Assembly: GCF_038002225.1 (NCBI RefSeq)
Contig: NZ_JBBOCA010000001.1
Location: 6,510,001-6,574,000, forward strand
Direction: 5' to 3'
From: Paenibacillus sp. FSL R7-0204
GTDB taxonomy: Bacteria > Bacillota > Bacilli > Paenibacillales > Paenibacillaceae
Length of the DNA stretch: 64,000 bases
Part shown: piece after piece, positions 43,889-53,212 of the stretch
Numbering within the stretch: position 1 is the stretch's first letter
How the letters are laid out: each line of letters starts with the position of its first letter
Program-made: the position numbers and the translations under genes
The notes under the pieces: model-generated
What the model was told of the DNA's origin: nothing
Seen by the model: only the letters and a program-made list of their open reading frames with translations
Databases searched by the model: none

Positions 43889-44016
43889 TTGAACCTCCAC
43901 ACCCTTACAAGGGTTGGATTCTTAGCTGGTTAGCGGGCGCATCCGTTTCCGCTTTGCCCTACTGCTAAGTTAAGGGCGAGTTCATTCGCCCATCCTAGAT
44001 CAGAGCCTATAGCTAT
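43889..44016 (-). ncRNA. Omega-RNA (right-end RNA) candidate of the TnpB element
   Basis: Downstream of tnpB on the minus strand lie GGGCGAATGAACTCGCCC and the final CCCTT-GTA-AGGG stem ending GGTTCAA. In IS605-type systems the RNA from this end, plus the next 16–20 flanking bases as guide (here TTGGCCAAGTAAATTC), programs TnpB cleavage. Confidence 0.45.
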
Positions 44017-45080
44017 CTAGGCTGGCAGACTGTTACCATCTGCCACAGGTTGACGCATGATGTTAATCGCACCGACCCGATCCCGATGTGCTGTATAACC
44101 GCAGTCGCACTGATACGTTCGATCCTTTGCTTTGTTCCGCTCTCCACAAGAGGGACAGGTTTGCGAGGTGTAGGCCGGATTCACTTCAACCACTTGGATT
44201 CCAGCGAGTGTCGCCTTATACCCGATGAACATTTGCAACTGATAGAACGACCAATGATGCAGGTTTTTGGCGTTTTTACGACTTGTTCTTGTCGTCTTCC
44301 GAATATCCGTCAGCTTCTCCAGCTTGATGACAGACACCTTTTCTTGAATGGCCATATTCACGATCTGGCGGCTGATTTTGTGATTCTGATCTTTCATATA
44401 ACGACTTTCCTTGTCGTTCTGTTTACGGATTGCGGATAGCTGTTTAAGCTTTCCTAATTTGCGGCGATAGGTACTGTACTTACGGCGAACAAACTTGTTT
44501 TTACGTCCATTTCCGCAAAATGTTGTCTTGCCACTAGAGGTTACGACAACAGCAGGCACTTTCAAGCCTAAATCAATCCCCATCAGTTCATGACCATCGG
44601 CTGGCTTAGTCGGTCGTTCGATTGAAATTTGAACAAACCATTTTGCTGATTTTTGAACCACACGCAGAAGTCCAAGCTTCCCCTTCGCAAGCATGTCTCG
44701 CTCCCGATCTGGCAGAAGCGCAGGCACCACAAGACGTTGTACTTTTCCATCCAGGATTACTGGGAACGAAATGTGGTTGCCCCGAATCGTATAGTTTTGA
44801 TTGTTCACGTAGTACACCCTCTTTTGGAGAAGAGGTCGCTTCTTCGTTTTCTTGAACCGCTGAAATAGGCTATTGGCGTCTCGAATCACTTGATTCTTTA
44901 CGGCAGAGGGTAGATTGGCTTGAACGGTTTTTGAAGTTAGTTTCGGGAACGTTCCAGACCTTTCGGCTTGCTCCGTTAGTTCGTTGACGGTTCGAATGTA
45001 TTCGTTGCCCATATACACCAATACAGACGGATGGGTTGGAAAAATGCGTATTTGAATCGTTACGGTTTGCAGGGTTTCAC
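44017..45080 (-). CDS. tnpB: TnpB/OrfB RNA-guided nuclease, possibly damaged at the 5' end
   Basis: The frame open from 45021 gives 334 aa with the RuvC residues: Asp in MGIDLGLKVP, Glu in VIKLEKLTD and Asp in HRDRVGAINI. The zinc finger is CPSCGERNKAKDRTYQCDCG. Catalytic parts are therefore intact. The tnpA stop overlaps a GTG at 45080 (GTGA), the usual tnpB start, but that GTG runs into TAA after six codons. Inserting one A after GTGAAA would join it to LQTVTIQIRIFPTHPSVLVY, the expected N-terminus. Either a one-base deletion truncates TnpB or an alternative start such as CTG is used. The coordinate end is the expected start. Confidence 0.75.
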
Positions 45081-45475
45081 CCCCTTTTTTTGTTCTTCAA
45101 TATATCGTTGATCGTTTCGCTTGAAACGTTCCCTGCCGTACTGACAAAGTAGGAACGAGTCCAGAAGGAAAGCAAGTGGTTCAAGTGCTTACATTGTTCA
45201 CGGAGGGCGGGGAAGTGATTCCTTTCAGTTTCGCCATAAGTTCTGCGGGAGAATCGCTTGGCAGTGCGTTTAGAAAAAATTCACATGATCAGGCATGACC
45301 TCCATTGCGAGTATATTCCAATCCTGTTCGGCACATATCTCTATAACCATTTCACTTAAACTGAATCTCCACTTGATTGAATAGCACTTTACGTCTGTAT
45401 CTAGGGCAAAAAAACAAAATGATAGTTAATTAATGATACCGTTGTTTTGGTATTTCTATAGGATTGTAAATTTTG
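45077..45475 (-). pseudogene. tnpA: Frameshifted IS200-type tnpA (Y1 transposase) remnant
   Basis: Minus-strand frames recover TKTTVSLINYHFVF, then after a frameshift YRRKVLFNQVEIQFK, then after further breaks EMVIEICAEQDWNILAMEVM and LPSDSPAELMAKLKGITS, ending SYFVSTAGNVSSETIND and TGA at 45077. The HUH motif is degraded: MPDHVN in place of DHVH, followed by a frameshift. The transposase is certainly non-functional, so the element can only move in trans. Confidence 0.8.
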
Positions 45476-45702
45476 ACAGCATAAGGATATTCCTTAAACA
45501 AAGACGATTCATCCCACCCCAAAAGGAGTGGGCTTTCTCGACTAATTTCTGTAATTTACATGAGCTAATACGCTCTATTTATCGAATCCATTACATCTCT
45601 GAACGAAAAAAAAGACAAAGGATCGAAGCTCCTCTGCCTACTGTAGTTTTTTTAGGAATTACTGGCTATGCGGATTATTGCTGAACGCCAAGGCTCCTTT
45701 TC

Positions 45703-46935
45703 TCAAGCGTGCTCCTTCTTCTCGCTCAAAAAGCAGATCAGCGCCAGCACTGGCAGTGCCAGCCCGATTAGGGTTGTCAGACTCCAGCCGCCGTAAGCAT
45801 ACGCCCAGCCCCCGAGTGATGATCCCACGGCTCCTCCAATGAAGAAAATCGCCATGAACAAGCCGTTCAGCCGCCCCCTTGTCTCATTGCCCAGTGAATA
45901 AATCGCCCGCTGCCCCAGCACCAGATTACCGGACACGCTCATATCGAGCAGAATCGCCGTCAGCACCAGCAGGCCTAGTGTAAGATTGGAGGTATCCCGC
46001 AGCAGATAGGCCAGAATAAAAGAGAGAACGGCCAGTGAAATGCCAAGACCAGTCAATAACCGGGTCCAGCCCTTGTCAGCCAATCTGCCCGCAATCGGCG
46101 CGGCTACGGCTCCGCCCACGCCAGCCAGGGCAAACAGGGCGATTCCTTGCTGAGACAGATGATACTCGCTGGACAGATGCAGTGGAACGGTCGTCCAGAA
46201 CAGACTGAAGGCGCCGAACAGGCTGGCCTGGTATAGAGCGCGGCGCCGCAGCACCGGCGTATGCGTGAGCAATGTGCCCAGAGAGCGGAGTAATTGTCCG
46301 TATCTCAAGCCGGGAGCGGGCTTCCGGGCGGGCAGGACACGGGACAGGAGCAGCGTCAGCAGCGCAGTAACGACAGCCGAGACGATGAAGATGGACTGCC
46401 AGCCCCAGAGTCCGGCCATGAAGCTGGCGACCGGGCGGGCGAACATAATGCCCAGCAGCAGTCCGCTCATTACATTGCCTACGACGCGGCCGCGATCTTC
46501 CTCTGTGGCCAGATAGGAGGCATAGGGCACCAGGACCTGCGCTGCTACCGAGCCCAGCCCGATCAGCAAGGAGGCGGCCAGGAACAGCGGTGCATTTGGT
46601 GCCAGGACGGACAGCGCCAGGGCAGCCACAACCAGAATCAGCGACATCACAGTCAGCCGGCGGTTCTCAATAATATCGCTGAGCGGGACAATGAACAGCA
46701 GTCCGGCTACGTAACCGATCTGCGTCAGGGTAACGATTAGCCCCGTCGCTCCGGCCGACAGATGAATCGCCTGCCCGATGGGCCCAACCAGCGTCTGGGT
46801 ATAATAGAGATTCGCCACGATCAGTCCGCAGGATACGGCCAGCAGAAATGTGATCCAGCCGGGAACAGCCTTTGCGTCTTCAGGGGAACCTGCTTGTTGT
46901 TGCACCGGGACGTAAGCCTTCATTTGAAACTCCAC
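45703..46935 (-). CDS. MFS transporter (YnfM/AraJ-like efflux type)
   Basis: The protein is 410 aa with twelve hydrophobic segments ([40 protein letters not shown]). The shape [20 protein letters not shown] is typical of the YnfM/AraJ branch. It is divergent from a TetR regulator with two dyad operator-like boxes between them, so it is probably a repressed efflux pump. Substrate unknown. The 227 bases to its left, between it and the insertion element, hold no convincing gene. Confidence 0.85.
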   Translation of the reverse strand: MEFQMKAYVPVQQQAGSPEDAKAVPGWITFLLAVSCGLIVANLYYTQTLVGPIGQAIHLSAGATGLIVTLTQIGYVAGLLFIVPLSDIIENRRLTVMSLILVVAALALSVLAPNAPLFLAASLLIGLGSVAAQVLVPYASYLATEEDRGRVVGNVMSGLLLGIMFARPVASFMAGLWGWQSIFIVSAVVTALLTLLLSRVLPARKPAPGLRYGQLLRSLGTLLTHTPVLRRRALYQASLFGAFSLFWTTVPLHLSSEYHLSQQGIALFALAGVGGAVAAPIAGRLADKGWTRLLTGLGISLAVLSFILAYLLRDTSNLTLGLLVLTAILLDMSVSGNLVLGQRAIYSLGNETRGRLNGLFMAIFFIGGAVGSSLGGWAYAYGGWSLTTLIGLALPVLALICFLSEKKEHA

Positions 46936-46950
46936 CTTCCATTTTTTAAA

Positions 46951-47008
46951 TACTGAACATCCAGTTCATTAATTGCTATGACCAAATAATATACTAAACG
47001 TTCAGTAT
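46951..47008. promoter_or_regulatory. Two ACTGAAC-type dyads between divergent MFS and TetR genes
   Basis: TACTGAACATCCAGTTCATTA (46950–46970) and ATACTAAACGTTCAGTAT (46991–47008; 16 of 18 bases symmetric) share the half-site ACTRAAC. They fit a TetR operator pair controlling both directions. Confidence 0.6.
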
Positions 47009-47074
47009 TGTAAATAGGCGGTTTTATGGTATACTCCAATTATAGTTGAACTAGTACTGTCAGGAGGAATCATC

Positions 47075-47650
47075 ATGGAGAAAAAAAGAGGCCGTCCGCG
47101 CAATACCGAGGCCAAGAACGCTATTCTGAACGCTTCATATGAATTATTGCTGGAGACGGGCTTCGGCGCAGTTACCGTAGAGAAGATCGCGGAGCAGGCC
47201 CAGGTCAGTAAGGCAACGATTTATAAATGGTGGCCGAATAAAGCGGCGGTGGTGATGGACGGATATCTGTACGCTGCTAACGCCAGACTTCCAATTCCCG
47301 ATACCGGTTCCGCCAAGGAGGACATTCTGATTCATGCGGGGACGCTCGCGCAGTTCCTCACCAGCCGGGAAGGTAAAGTCATTACGGAGCTGATCGGTGA
47401 AGGGCAATCCGATACCGGACTGGCGGAGGCATACCGGAGCAGATATTTCGGCCCGCGCCGCGAGGAAGCCCGGAAGCTGTTTGAACGGGGGATTGCCCAA
47501 GGGGAACTGAAGCAGGGACTCGATATCGGGAGTTGTATTGATCTCGTCTATGGCCCCATCTTCTACCGTCTGCTGCTGACTGGGGGAGAACTGGGCGAGG
47601 CTTCCGTCAGAGCCCTGGTGTCGCTTGCCCTTCAGGCGCTTGAAGCGTGA
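47075..47650 (+). CDS. TetR/AcrR family regulator
   Basis: The protein is 191 aa. The helix-turn-helix GAVTVEKIAEQAQVSKATIY is followed by KWWPNKAAVV, a TetR_C-type helical domain and a C-terminal VRALVSLALQALEA. AGGAGGAATCATC lies before the ATG. It is divergent from the MFS gene and probably represses it through the dyads at 46951–47008. Confidence 0.88.
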   Translation: MEKKRGRPRNTEAKNAILNASYELLLETGFGAVTVEKIAEQAQVSKATIYKWWPNKAAVVMDGYLYAANARLPIPDTGSAKEDILIHAGTLAQFLTSREGKVITELIGEGQSDTGLAEAYRSRYFGPRREEARKLFERGIAQGELKQGLDIGSCIDLVYGPIFYRLLLTGGELGEASVRALVSLALQALEA

Positions 47651-47824
47651 GGTTCCTGCAAGGCTACTATATAAGTGGCAAGTTGCAGGCGGATAGGCAC
47701 AATACAGTATGAGCTAGGGCTGTAACAGGCTTGTCTTATCTTTGTTAACAGAACATGACCCGCAGGCGGCGTTTTTCATTTATAATACAAGAGATTGGAA
47801 TTTCCAGACTCCGGAGGTTATCTT

Positions 47825-48946
47825 ATGAAAAAAATTCTCGCTGCTACTGCCCTTGCCCTGCTCCTCGCTGGCGCTGCTGCGGCATCACCTATAGATACAG
47901 CCCTTTCTGCTCCTGCACCGCTATCTCTTATTGTAGATGGACAAGCCGTCCTGCCCTATGCTGCGCCCTTCCATTCCGGCGGCATCTTGTATGTTCCGGC
48001 CCGCACGCTGCTGGAGTTCTATCCGATGCAGCTGCAATGGAATAACACCCTCAAGCAGCTTACTCTGTCCACAAGCTGGGACAAGACGATTCTTACGCCC
48101 GGCAGCGCTTCCATGCAAGTCAGCTATACCCAGACGGACGGAGGCGCTAATGAGACGCTGGATGCGCCCGTACTGCTGAAGGCCGGGCGTGTGTACATCG
48201 CGGCAGCTACGCTGGACTCCCTAACGGGAGCTGTCACGGAGCTGAAGACCGGAGGAAGCCGGGTTACCGTTACGCCTGGCGATCTGAGCACCACCGTCAG
48301 GGTTCCCGCAGAACCTCTTGCCGTTGCCGCCAATAACAACAAGGTGAAGCTTTATGCTGCCCTGAAGGACGGCAATACCTACAAAGGATTCATTCTTGAA
48401 GTGAACGGGAAAAAGCAGCGCTTCAACTGGACCGTATCCAGAGACTACTCGCACCCGCCTCAGCTCTTCTATGCCGATGTAGATTCTGACGGCAAACCGG
48501 AGGCCACAGTGGTATTTACACTGGGTACCGGTACCTCACTGGTGGCGCAGGAGGTTCATGTGGTTAAGCCGGAACAGTGGAAGGAAATATCGGTGCCTGC
48601 TGCGGACGAGGCCGCCCGTGCAGCAGTATCCTCCAGTATTTCGCTGGATCAGAATGATGTGCTGCTGAAGCTGGAGCTTCCGGGACCCGCGCCCTCCAAG
48701 GTGACGCTCAGACTCCCGGACCGTGCTGAGGACGGGCTGAAGTATTTCGGAAGCAAAGCGGCCATTGGCGCAGTGACCTACTACTCAGTGGAGAATAACA
48801 AACTGCTTGCAGATACCAGCTTGATGGTAGGCATGACCGAGAGTGTCGGTACCCTGAAGCTGGTATATAAGGCAGGTAAGGCGGGGATGGAGCTGGGGTC
48901 CATTGCTTTTGAACCGCATGAACGCGGTGAGGCCATTGTGGAGTAA
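47825..48946 (+). CDS. Secreted protein with copper-amine-oxidase N-terminal-type (stalk) domain
   Basis: The protein is 373 aa from ATG 47825 (CGGAGG site); the frame start at 47795 was rejected for lack of one. A clear signal peptide (KKILAATALALLLAGAAAAS) is followed by a CuAO-N/stalk domain, residues about 30–140 (LIVDGQAVLPYAAPFHSGGI; YVPARTLLEFYPMQLQWNNT). Then comes a beta-rich region that may bind calcium or be a VCBS-like fold (YADVDSDGKPEATVVFTLG). Bacillales use the stalk domain as an envelope module. Function unknown. Confidence 0.75.
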   Translation: MKKILAATALALLLAGAAAASPIDTALSAPAPLSLIVDGQAVLPYAAPFHSGGILYVPARTLLEFYPMQLQWNNTLKQLTLSTSWDKTILTPGSASMQVSYTQTDGGANETLDAPVLLKAGRVYIAAATLDSLTGAVTELKTGGSRVTVTPGDLSTTVRVPAEPLAVAANNNKVKLYAALKDGNTYKGFILEVNGKKQRFNWTVSRDYSHPPQLFYADVDSDGKPEATVVFTLGTGTSLVAQEVHVVKPEQWKEISVPAADEAARAAVSSSISLDQNDVLLKLELPGPAPSKVTLRLPDRAEDGLKYFGSKAAIGAVTYYSVENNKLLADTSLMVGMTESVGTLKLVYKAGKAGMELGSIAFEPHERGEAIVE

Positions 48947-48977
48947 AAAATCCGCTGCTGGAAGGAGAGGCTTGCAA

Positions 48978-49757
48978 ATGATTGATGCCCATATTCATCT
49001 GGACCAATATGAGGACAACGTATTGTCCTCCATGCTGGAGGGACTGCCGGAGCAGGGCATAAAGGCCCTGATCGCAGTCTCGATGAACCACGCTTCCAGC
49101 AAGCGTACCCGGGAGCTCGCAGCCAGATATCCCGGCCTCGTGAAGCCTGCTTATGGCTTCCATCCAGAGCAGGCGCTGCCTACGGAGGAAGAACTGAACG
49201 CGCTGCTGAAATGGATTACAGACCATGCGGACAATATGGTCGCTATTGGTGAAATCGGTCTTCCCTACTACTCCCGGGCAGAAGCTCTGGAGCGTGGCGA
49301 AGCTTGGGATATGGCACCCTACATTCAGCTTCTGGACAGACTTCTTGGACTGGCTGCACGTTTGGGCAAGCCTGTAGTACTGCATGCCGTCTATGAGGAT
49401 GCATGGACCGTATGCGATCTGCTGGAGCAGCATGGCCTTACGCAGGCCCATTTCCACTGGTTCAAGGGCCCCGCCGCTACCGTTGACCGGATGATTAGCC
49501 GCGGTTACTACATTTCCTTCACTCCCGACATCCTCTATGAACCGGAGATTCAGGAGCTGGCACGCCGCTATCCGCCGGAGCTGGTCATGGCAGAGACGGA
49601 CGGCCCCTGGCCGTTTGAAGGGCCGTTCGCCGGGCGCACCACCCATCCGGCTATGGTCCATGACGTGGCCGCCGCCTGGGGGGCGCTGCATGGCTATTCC
49701 GTTGCCGAAGCCAGAGCAAAGCTGACGGCGAATACGGTGCGATTTTATGGGTTATAG
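48978..49757 (+). CDS. TatD-family metal-dependent hydrolase
   Basis: The protein is 259 aa from ATG 48978 (GAAGGAGAGG site); a longer frame from 48903 overlaps the preceding gene. The TatD pattern is complete: MIDAHIHLDQYED, GEIGLPYY, VLHAVYEDAW, FHWFKG, and the aspartate in MAETDGPWPF. Members are DNases or unassigned amidohydrolases. It starts 31 bases after the stalk-domain gene, so co-transcription is possible. Confidence 0.85.
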   Translation: MIDAHIHLDQYEDNVLSSMLEGLPEQGIKALIAVSMNHASSKRTRELAARYPGLVKPAYGFHPEQALPTEEELNALLKWITDHADNMVAIGEIGLPYYSRAEALERGEAWDMAPYIQLLDRLLGLAARLGKPVVLHAVYEDAWTVCDLLEQHGLTQAHFHWFKGPAATVDRMISRGYYISFTPDILYEPEIQELARRYPPELVMAETDGPWPFEGPFAGRTTHPAMVHDVAAAWGALHGYSVAEARAKLTANTVRFYGL

Positions 49758-49859
49758 GGCTGCCGCTCCTACTTGAGTACAGCATCAGACTTAAATCTGT
49801 TAAGGTGCAAGCTAAGCTAAATACTTACACTTTCTAGTAATAACTATTCTGCCCTCAGC

Positions 49860-50426
49860 TTACAGAGGCATCCGCCGGACCAGTACTTCATCTTCTTTGA
49901 ACTCCATGACATAGATATCCGGCTTGGTCGTCTGCAGCAGGAAGTCCAGATCATATTCCGGGGCAAAATAGCTCATCATCAAGGCCATGACCAGCCCGTG
50001 GGTTCCGATGACCACCCGCTCCCCTGCATGGGTCTGCAGGATTTCCAGCAGCGCCTTCACTGCACGTGCCTGGCACTCCCGGTTCGATTCCCCGCCCGGC
50101 AGGGCATAATCGGGATCGGTGTACATCTTCTGGAGTTCATCGTATAAGCCTTCGTCGGATAGCTGCTGGTTGCCCTCCATCCAGACCTTTTCTCTAAGAT
50201 CATCGATCAGAATGATTTCCTGCTCCAGTTGATCCGCCAAATCCGCAATCGTATCGACCGCCCGGATATACGGGCTGCTGTACAACACATCTATCCCTTC
50301 ATCCTTCAGGCATTCCGTGACCTGCAGGGCATCCTCCTTGCCCTTGGGCGACAGGCCGCGCGTCCATTCATCCACCCCGGTCCGCAGCGAATCCCCGTGT
50401 CTTACCATATAGATATAAGTTGTCAT
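49860..50426 (-). CDS. Histidine phosphatase superfamily protein
   Basis: The protein is 188 aa with the phosphohistidine motif R9-H10-G in YMVRHGDSLRTG, the second histidine in VIGTHGLVMALM, and the supporting ESNRECQARAVKAL segment. It belongs to the phosphoglycerate mutase-like branch; small phosphatases of this shape act on diverse substrates. It is monocistronic, with AGGAGG before the ATG. Confidence 0.85.
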   Translation of the reverse strand: MTTYIYMVRHGDSLRTGVDEWTRGLSPKGKEDALQVTECLKDEGIDVLYSSPYIRAVDTIADLADQLEQEIILIDDLREKVWMEGNQQLSDEGLYDELQKMYTDPDYALPGGESNRECQARAVKALLEILQTHAGERVVIGTHGLVMALMMSYFAPEYDLDFLLQTTKPDIYVMEFKEDEVLVRRMPL

Positions 50427-50474
50427 ATGCTCCTCCTAATCGTCCATACAGAAATTAGTGATCCGTTAACCTTC

Positions 50475-51758
50475 TTAGCTACTCTCTACCGCTGGCTGAG
50501 CGGCTTCCGCTGTAGACCCCGTCACCGGCCAGAGCTGCCGGCCGAACGCCACACCTGTCAGACCCAGAATCAACAGCAGCAAGCCAATGTTAACAAAAAT
50601 ACGGGCAGGACCTGCATACTGCACAAGCAAACCGCCCAGCAAAGGTGCAACAATGAGCACCGTGCCGAGTATAGTGTTCTGGATGCCAAAGATCCGGCCA
50701 GTCATGTGCGGCGGGGTTTCTTTTTGCAGACAATAGTTGAAAGTAATCATGTACACCCCGTTGCCGATCCCCAGTACAAACCCGATGAGCAGCACCCAAA
50801 TAATAGATGCCCCCGGCTGGAGCAGACCCAGCGCCGCAATCGACCCGCCGATTAATACACACGCGGAGCCGAGCCTCCAGCCATACCTGATTTCCGAGGT
50901 TAATTTGTTCAGGATCAGGATGATCAGCACGGCTCCCGCTCCGGCTGCGGCCACCATCCAGCCGAGCAGCGATTCCCGCTCGGGTGCGAATACCCTGAAC
51001 AGGCTGGTGAATTGAAAATCAACCACCTGAATCACCAGCGTTCCGGCCAGCCCGAACAACATCGTATTCAGCAGCAGCCGGCTGCGCAGCATGAAGCTCC
51101 AGCCTTCCCGCCACATCATATGGAGCGGAATCTTGTCTTCCGGCGCCTCCGGCTGCTTGCTGTCTTCTTCATCCGTGTGGATGTTTTTTACGGATAGCAG
51201 CAGCAGATAAGAGCAGCCGCGCAGCAAGGCATTGAGCAGGATGCACCACTGCGGCGTAAGGAAGGCGAGCGCCAGACCACCGAGCAGCGGACCGGCGATT
51301 TTGGAGCCTTGGTTGACCAGTCCGTTCAGTGACGAGGCTTGCAGCAGCTGGTCCTCTCTCACGAGACTGCGGGTCAAGGACTGCTGGGCGGGCATATTCA
51401 GTGTAGACAATGCTGAACGCAGCGCCAGCAGAGGCAACAGCCAGACCATACTCGGGGCGAACAGCACCAGTAGCGTCAGCAGCGCCGTCAGGAGATCACA
51501 GATGCGCATCAGCTTCAGCTTGTTCAGCCGGTCGGCAGCTACCCCGGCAATTGAGCCAAGCAGAATACTCGGCAGCGCCAGCGCTACCGGAATGAGCGCC
51601 AGCATCAGCGGCCCGGCCTGCCAGCGGTAACCGACCAGTACCTGAATGGCCAGTGCATCGAACCAGTCGCCGAAACTCGCCGTGGCAAAAGCGCTGTACA
51701 CCCGCATATACGTTTTGTTATGAAGCAGGCTGTTTCCCTGCTTGGTTGATTGTTCCAT
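50475..51758 (-). CDS. MFS transporter (MFS_3/enterobactin-exporter-like)
   Basis: The protein is 427 aa from ATG 51758 (CTGGAGGAG site); the frame upstream to 51956 runs into the regulator gene and was rejected. Twelve hydrophobic helices are seen, with GSIAGVAADRLNKLKLMRI as motif A and ATASFGDWFDALAIQVLVGY at the N-terminus, a pattern of the macrolide/siderophore exporter branch. It lies 82 bases downstream of the winged-helix/TPR regulator on the same strand, which may control it. Confidence 0.85.
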   Translation of the reverse strand: MEQSTKQGNSLLHNKTYMRVYSAFATASFGDWFDALAIQVLVGYRWQAGPLMLALIPVALALPSILLGSIAGVAADRLNKLKLMRICDLLTALLTLLVLFAPSMVWLLPLLALRSALSTLNMPAQQSLTRSLVREDQLLQASSLNGLVNQGSKIAGPLLGGLALAFLTPQWCILLNALLRGCSYLLLLSVKNIHTDEEDSKQPEAPEDKIPLHMMWREGWSFMLRSRLLLNTMLFGLAGTLVIQVVDFQFTSLFRVFAPERESLLGWMVAAAGAGAVLIILILNKLTSEIRYGWRLGSACVLIGGSIAALGLLQPGASIIWVLLIGFVLGIGNGVYMITFNYCLQKETPPHMTGRIFGIQNTILGTVLIVAPLLGGLLVQYAGPARIFVNIGLLLLILGLTGVAFGRQLWPVTGSTAEAAQPAVESS

Positions 51759-51840
51759 CTGACACTCCTCCAGGTTACATAAGATCGTAGATGAAGCTCC
51801 ATCTATGATTCTAAAGTAACGGAGAATTGTCAGAGAATTA

Positions 51841-52995
51841 TCATGGGGTCTCCAGCAGCGGCAACAGGATGTGTTCCAGGGTGTGTTCCAGTCTGGCCAG
51901 GCCACAGGCTTCAAGCTCGGCTGCAAACAGGCTATTATACTTTCGGTCCGAGGCACTTCCGGTCAGGAACATCCGGCAAAAATGATGAATCTTGTACAAC
52001 GCATAGAAGCGCAGTGGCACGAATCCCGACATATCCAGCACCTGTAATCCCTCATGGAGCAGCCGCTCCCCCTCTATCCACTGTTCACGCCGCAGCTTCC
52101 AGAGTCCCTTCACTACCTTGTAATTGCCAATCTCACGCAAAAAAGGCTTGTCCTGCAAAATCCCGCTGACGGCTTCATCCATCCGTTCCAGCTCTTCATC
52201 TCCAGCTCCCGCTGCGAGATGGATGAACAGCTCGGTAATTACCGTGACCGGGATGAAATTCTCGAAGCCGGGTCCGGCAATGACCTGGTAGGAACGCTTC
52301 AGGTGTTCCAGCGCTTTTTCCGGCTGACCTGCAAGGGTGTACATGTCCAGCATCGTGAGAATCTCCAGCTCGGTTTGTTCTGGCGGGTTCAGCAGATTCC
52401 GGGCAATCAGGCGCTCGGCGTACGCCACCTTCTCCCTGGGATCACCAATGAAGAAGTAGAACAAATTGAGGTAAAAGAGCCGGTCCTTCAACGGAATCTC
52501 ATCCGTATGGATCAGCCACTCCAAATCTCCCTGCACAAAATGAACAACCATAGAATAATGCGCGTCCAGCTCATAGCCAAGGATGTCCTGCTGGCGGGCA
52601 AGGGTGAGCATGGAGTTCCCCTGACCGTAGACATGGAACTTCATGAACACCTCACGCATCGTATCCCGCAACTCCGGGTCATTCGTTGCCGGATTCAACG
52701 CCACGCCCTCCAAGCTGCCCGGGATCGACAGGCTATAGCCGAAGCCACGAATCGTCTTAATGTCGATCCCGCCCAGTAGCCGCAGCTTCTTGCGCAGCCG
52801 GTAGATATGATCGTCAACGGTCCGCTCCACCGGATACTCCATCGGCCAGACTTTATCCAGCAACTGCTCCCGGCTGAAGGTCCGCCCCCGGTTACGGTAC
52901 AGAAACTGCAGCAGCGCGAACTCCTTGGGCAGCAGCTCTACCGTTAATCCTCCGGCGGATACCTTATATTCACTTCCGTTCAACTCCAGATGCAT
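51841..52995 (-). CDS. Winged-helix regulator with TPR/BTAD-like C-terminal domain
   Basis: The protein is 384 aa. Residues 1–95 are an OmpR-type winged helix (LTVELLPKEFALLQFLYRNR; VDDHIYRLRKKLRLLGGI; IRGFGYSL). The remaining 290 residues are helical with TPR-like periodicity (LYFL…FYFFIGDPREKVAYAERLI). The overall shape is that of SARP/AfsR-like activators, which govern secondary metabolism in actinomycetes, but no receiver is present. The downstream MFS gene is a likely target. It could also act on the polyketide operon, but nothing in the sequence shows this. Confidence 0.7.
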   Translation of the reverse strand: MHLELNGSEYKVSAGGLTVELLPKEFALLQFLYRNRGRTFSREQLLDKVWPMEYPVERTVDDHIYRLRKKLRLLGGIDIKTIRGFGYSLSIPGSLEGVALNPATNDPELRDTMREVFMKFHVYGQGNSMLTLARQQDILGYELDAHYSMVVHFVQGDLEWLIHTDEIPLKDRLFYLNLFYFFIGDPREKVAYAERLIARNLLNPPEQTELEILTMLDMYTLAGQPEKALEHLKRSYQVIAGPGFENFIPVTVITELFIHLAAGAGDEELERMDEAVSGILQDKPFLREIGNYKVVKGLWKLRREQWIEGERLLHEGLQVLDMSGFVPLRFYALYKIHHFCRMFLTGSASDRKYNSLFAAELEACGLARLEHTLEHILLPLLETP

Positions 52996-53120
52996 GGCGG
53001 TGCCTCTTTTCTTCTTCTGCTGCTAATAAATCCACAAGTCGATTATATCAGCTTGAACTTGCTTACACGATAGCAGGCGGAGGATGTAAGAACTTATGCA
53101 GCCCGTCCACCTTCGCTCCG

Positions 53121-53150
53121 ACATATTGTGTTCGGTTTTTCGCATACACA
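53121..53150. repeat. Single copy of the TTCGGTTTTTCxCATACA element
   Basis: TTGTGTTCGGTTTTTCGCAT followed by ACAC. Related to the units at 34.7, 37.6 and 62.6 kb. Confidence 0.5.
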
Positions 53151-53212
53151 AAAAGCCCCCATACAGTTGCCGCTGTAAGAGGACTCAACCCGAATCAACG
53201 ATTAACCCAATT

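Larger units (their letters stand above)
43889..45480 (-). mobile_element. Decayed IS200/IS605-family element
   Basis: The element contains a frameshifted tnpA, a tnpB and, past tnpB, a structured right end. At 43901–43914 ACCCTTACAAGGGT forms the terminal stem, followed on the minus strand by GTGGAGGTTCAA, the usual close of the right end/omega-RNA. The left boundary is not sharply defined; I place it near 45480, the start of tnpA homology. Confidence 0.7.

Noticed and set aside
45433-45684. 83-codon plus-strand frame next to the insertion element
   Set aside because: Overlaps tnpA remnant sequence on the other strand at its start; no family and no convincing ribosome site.
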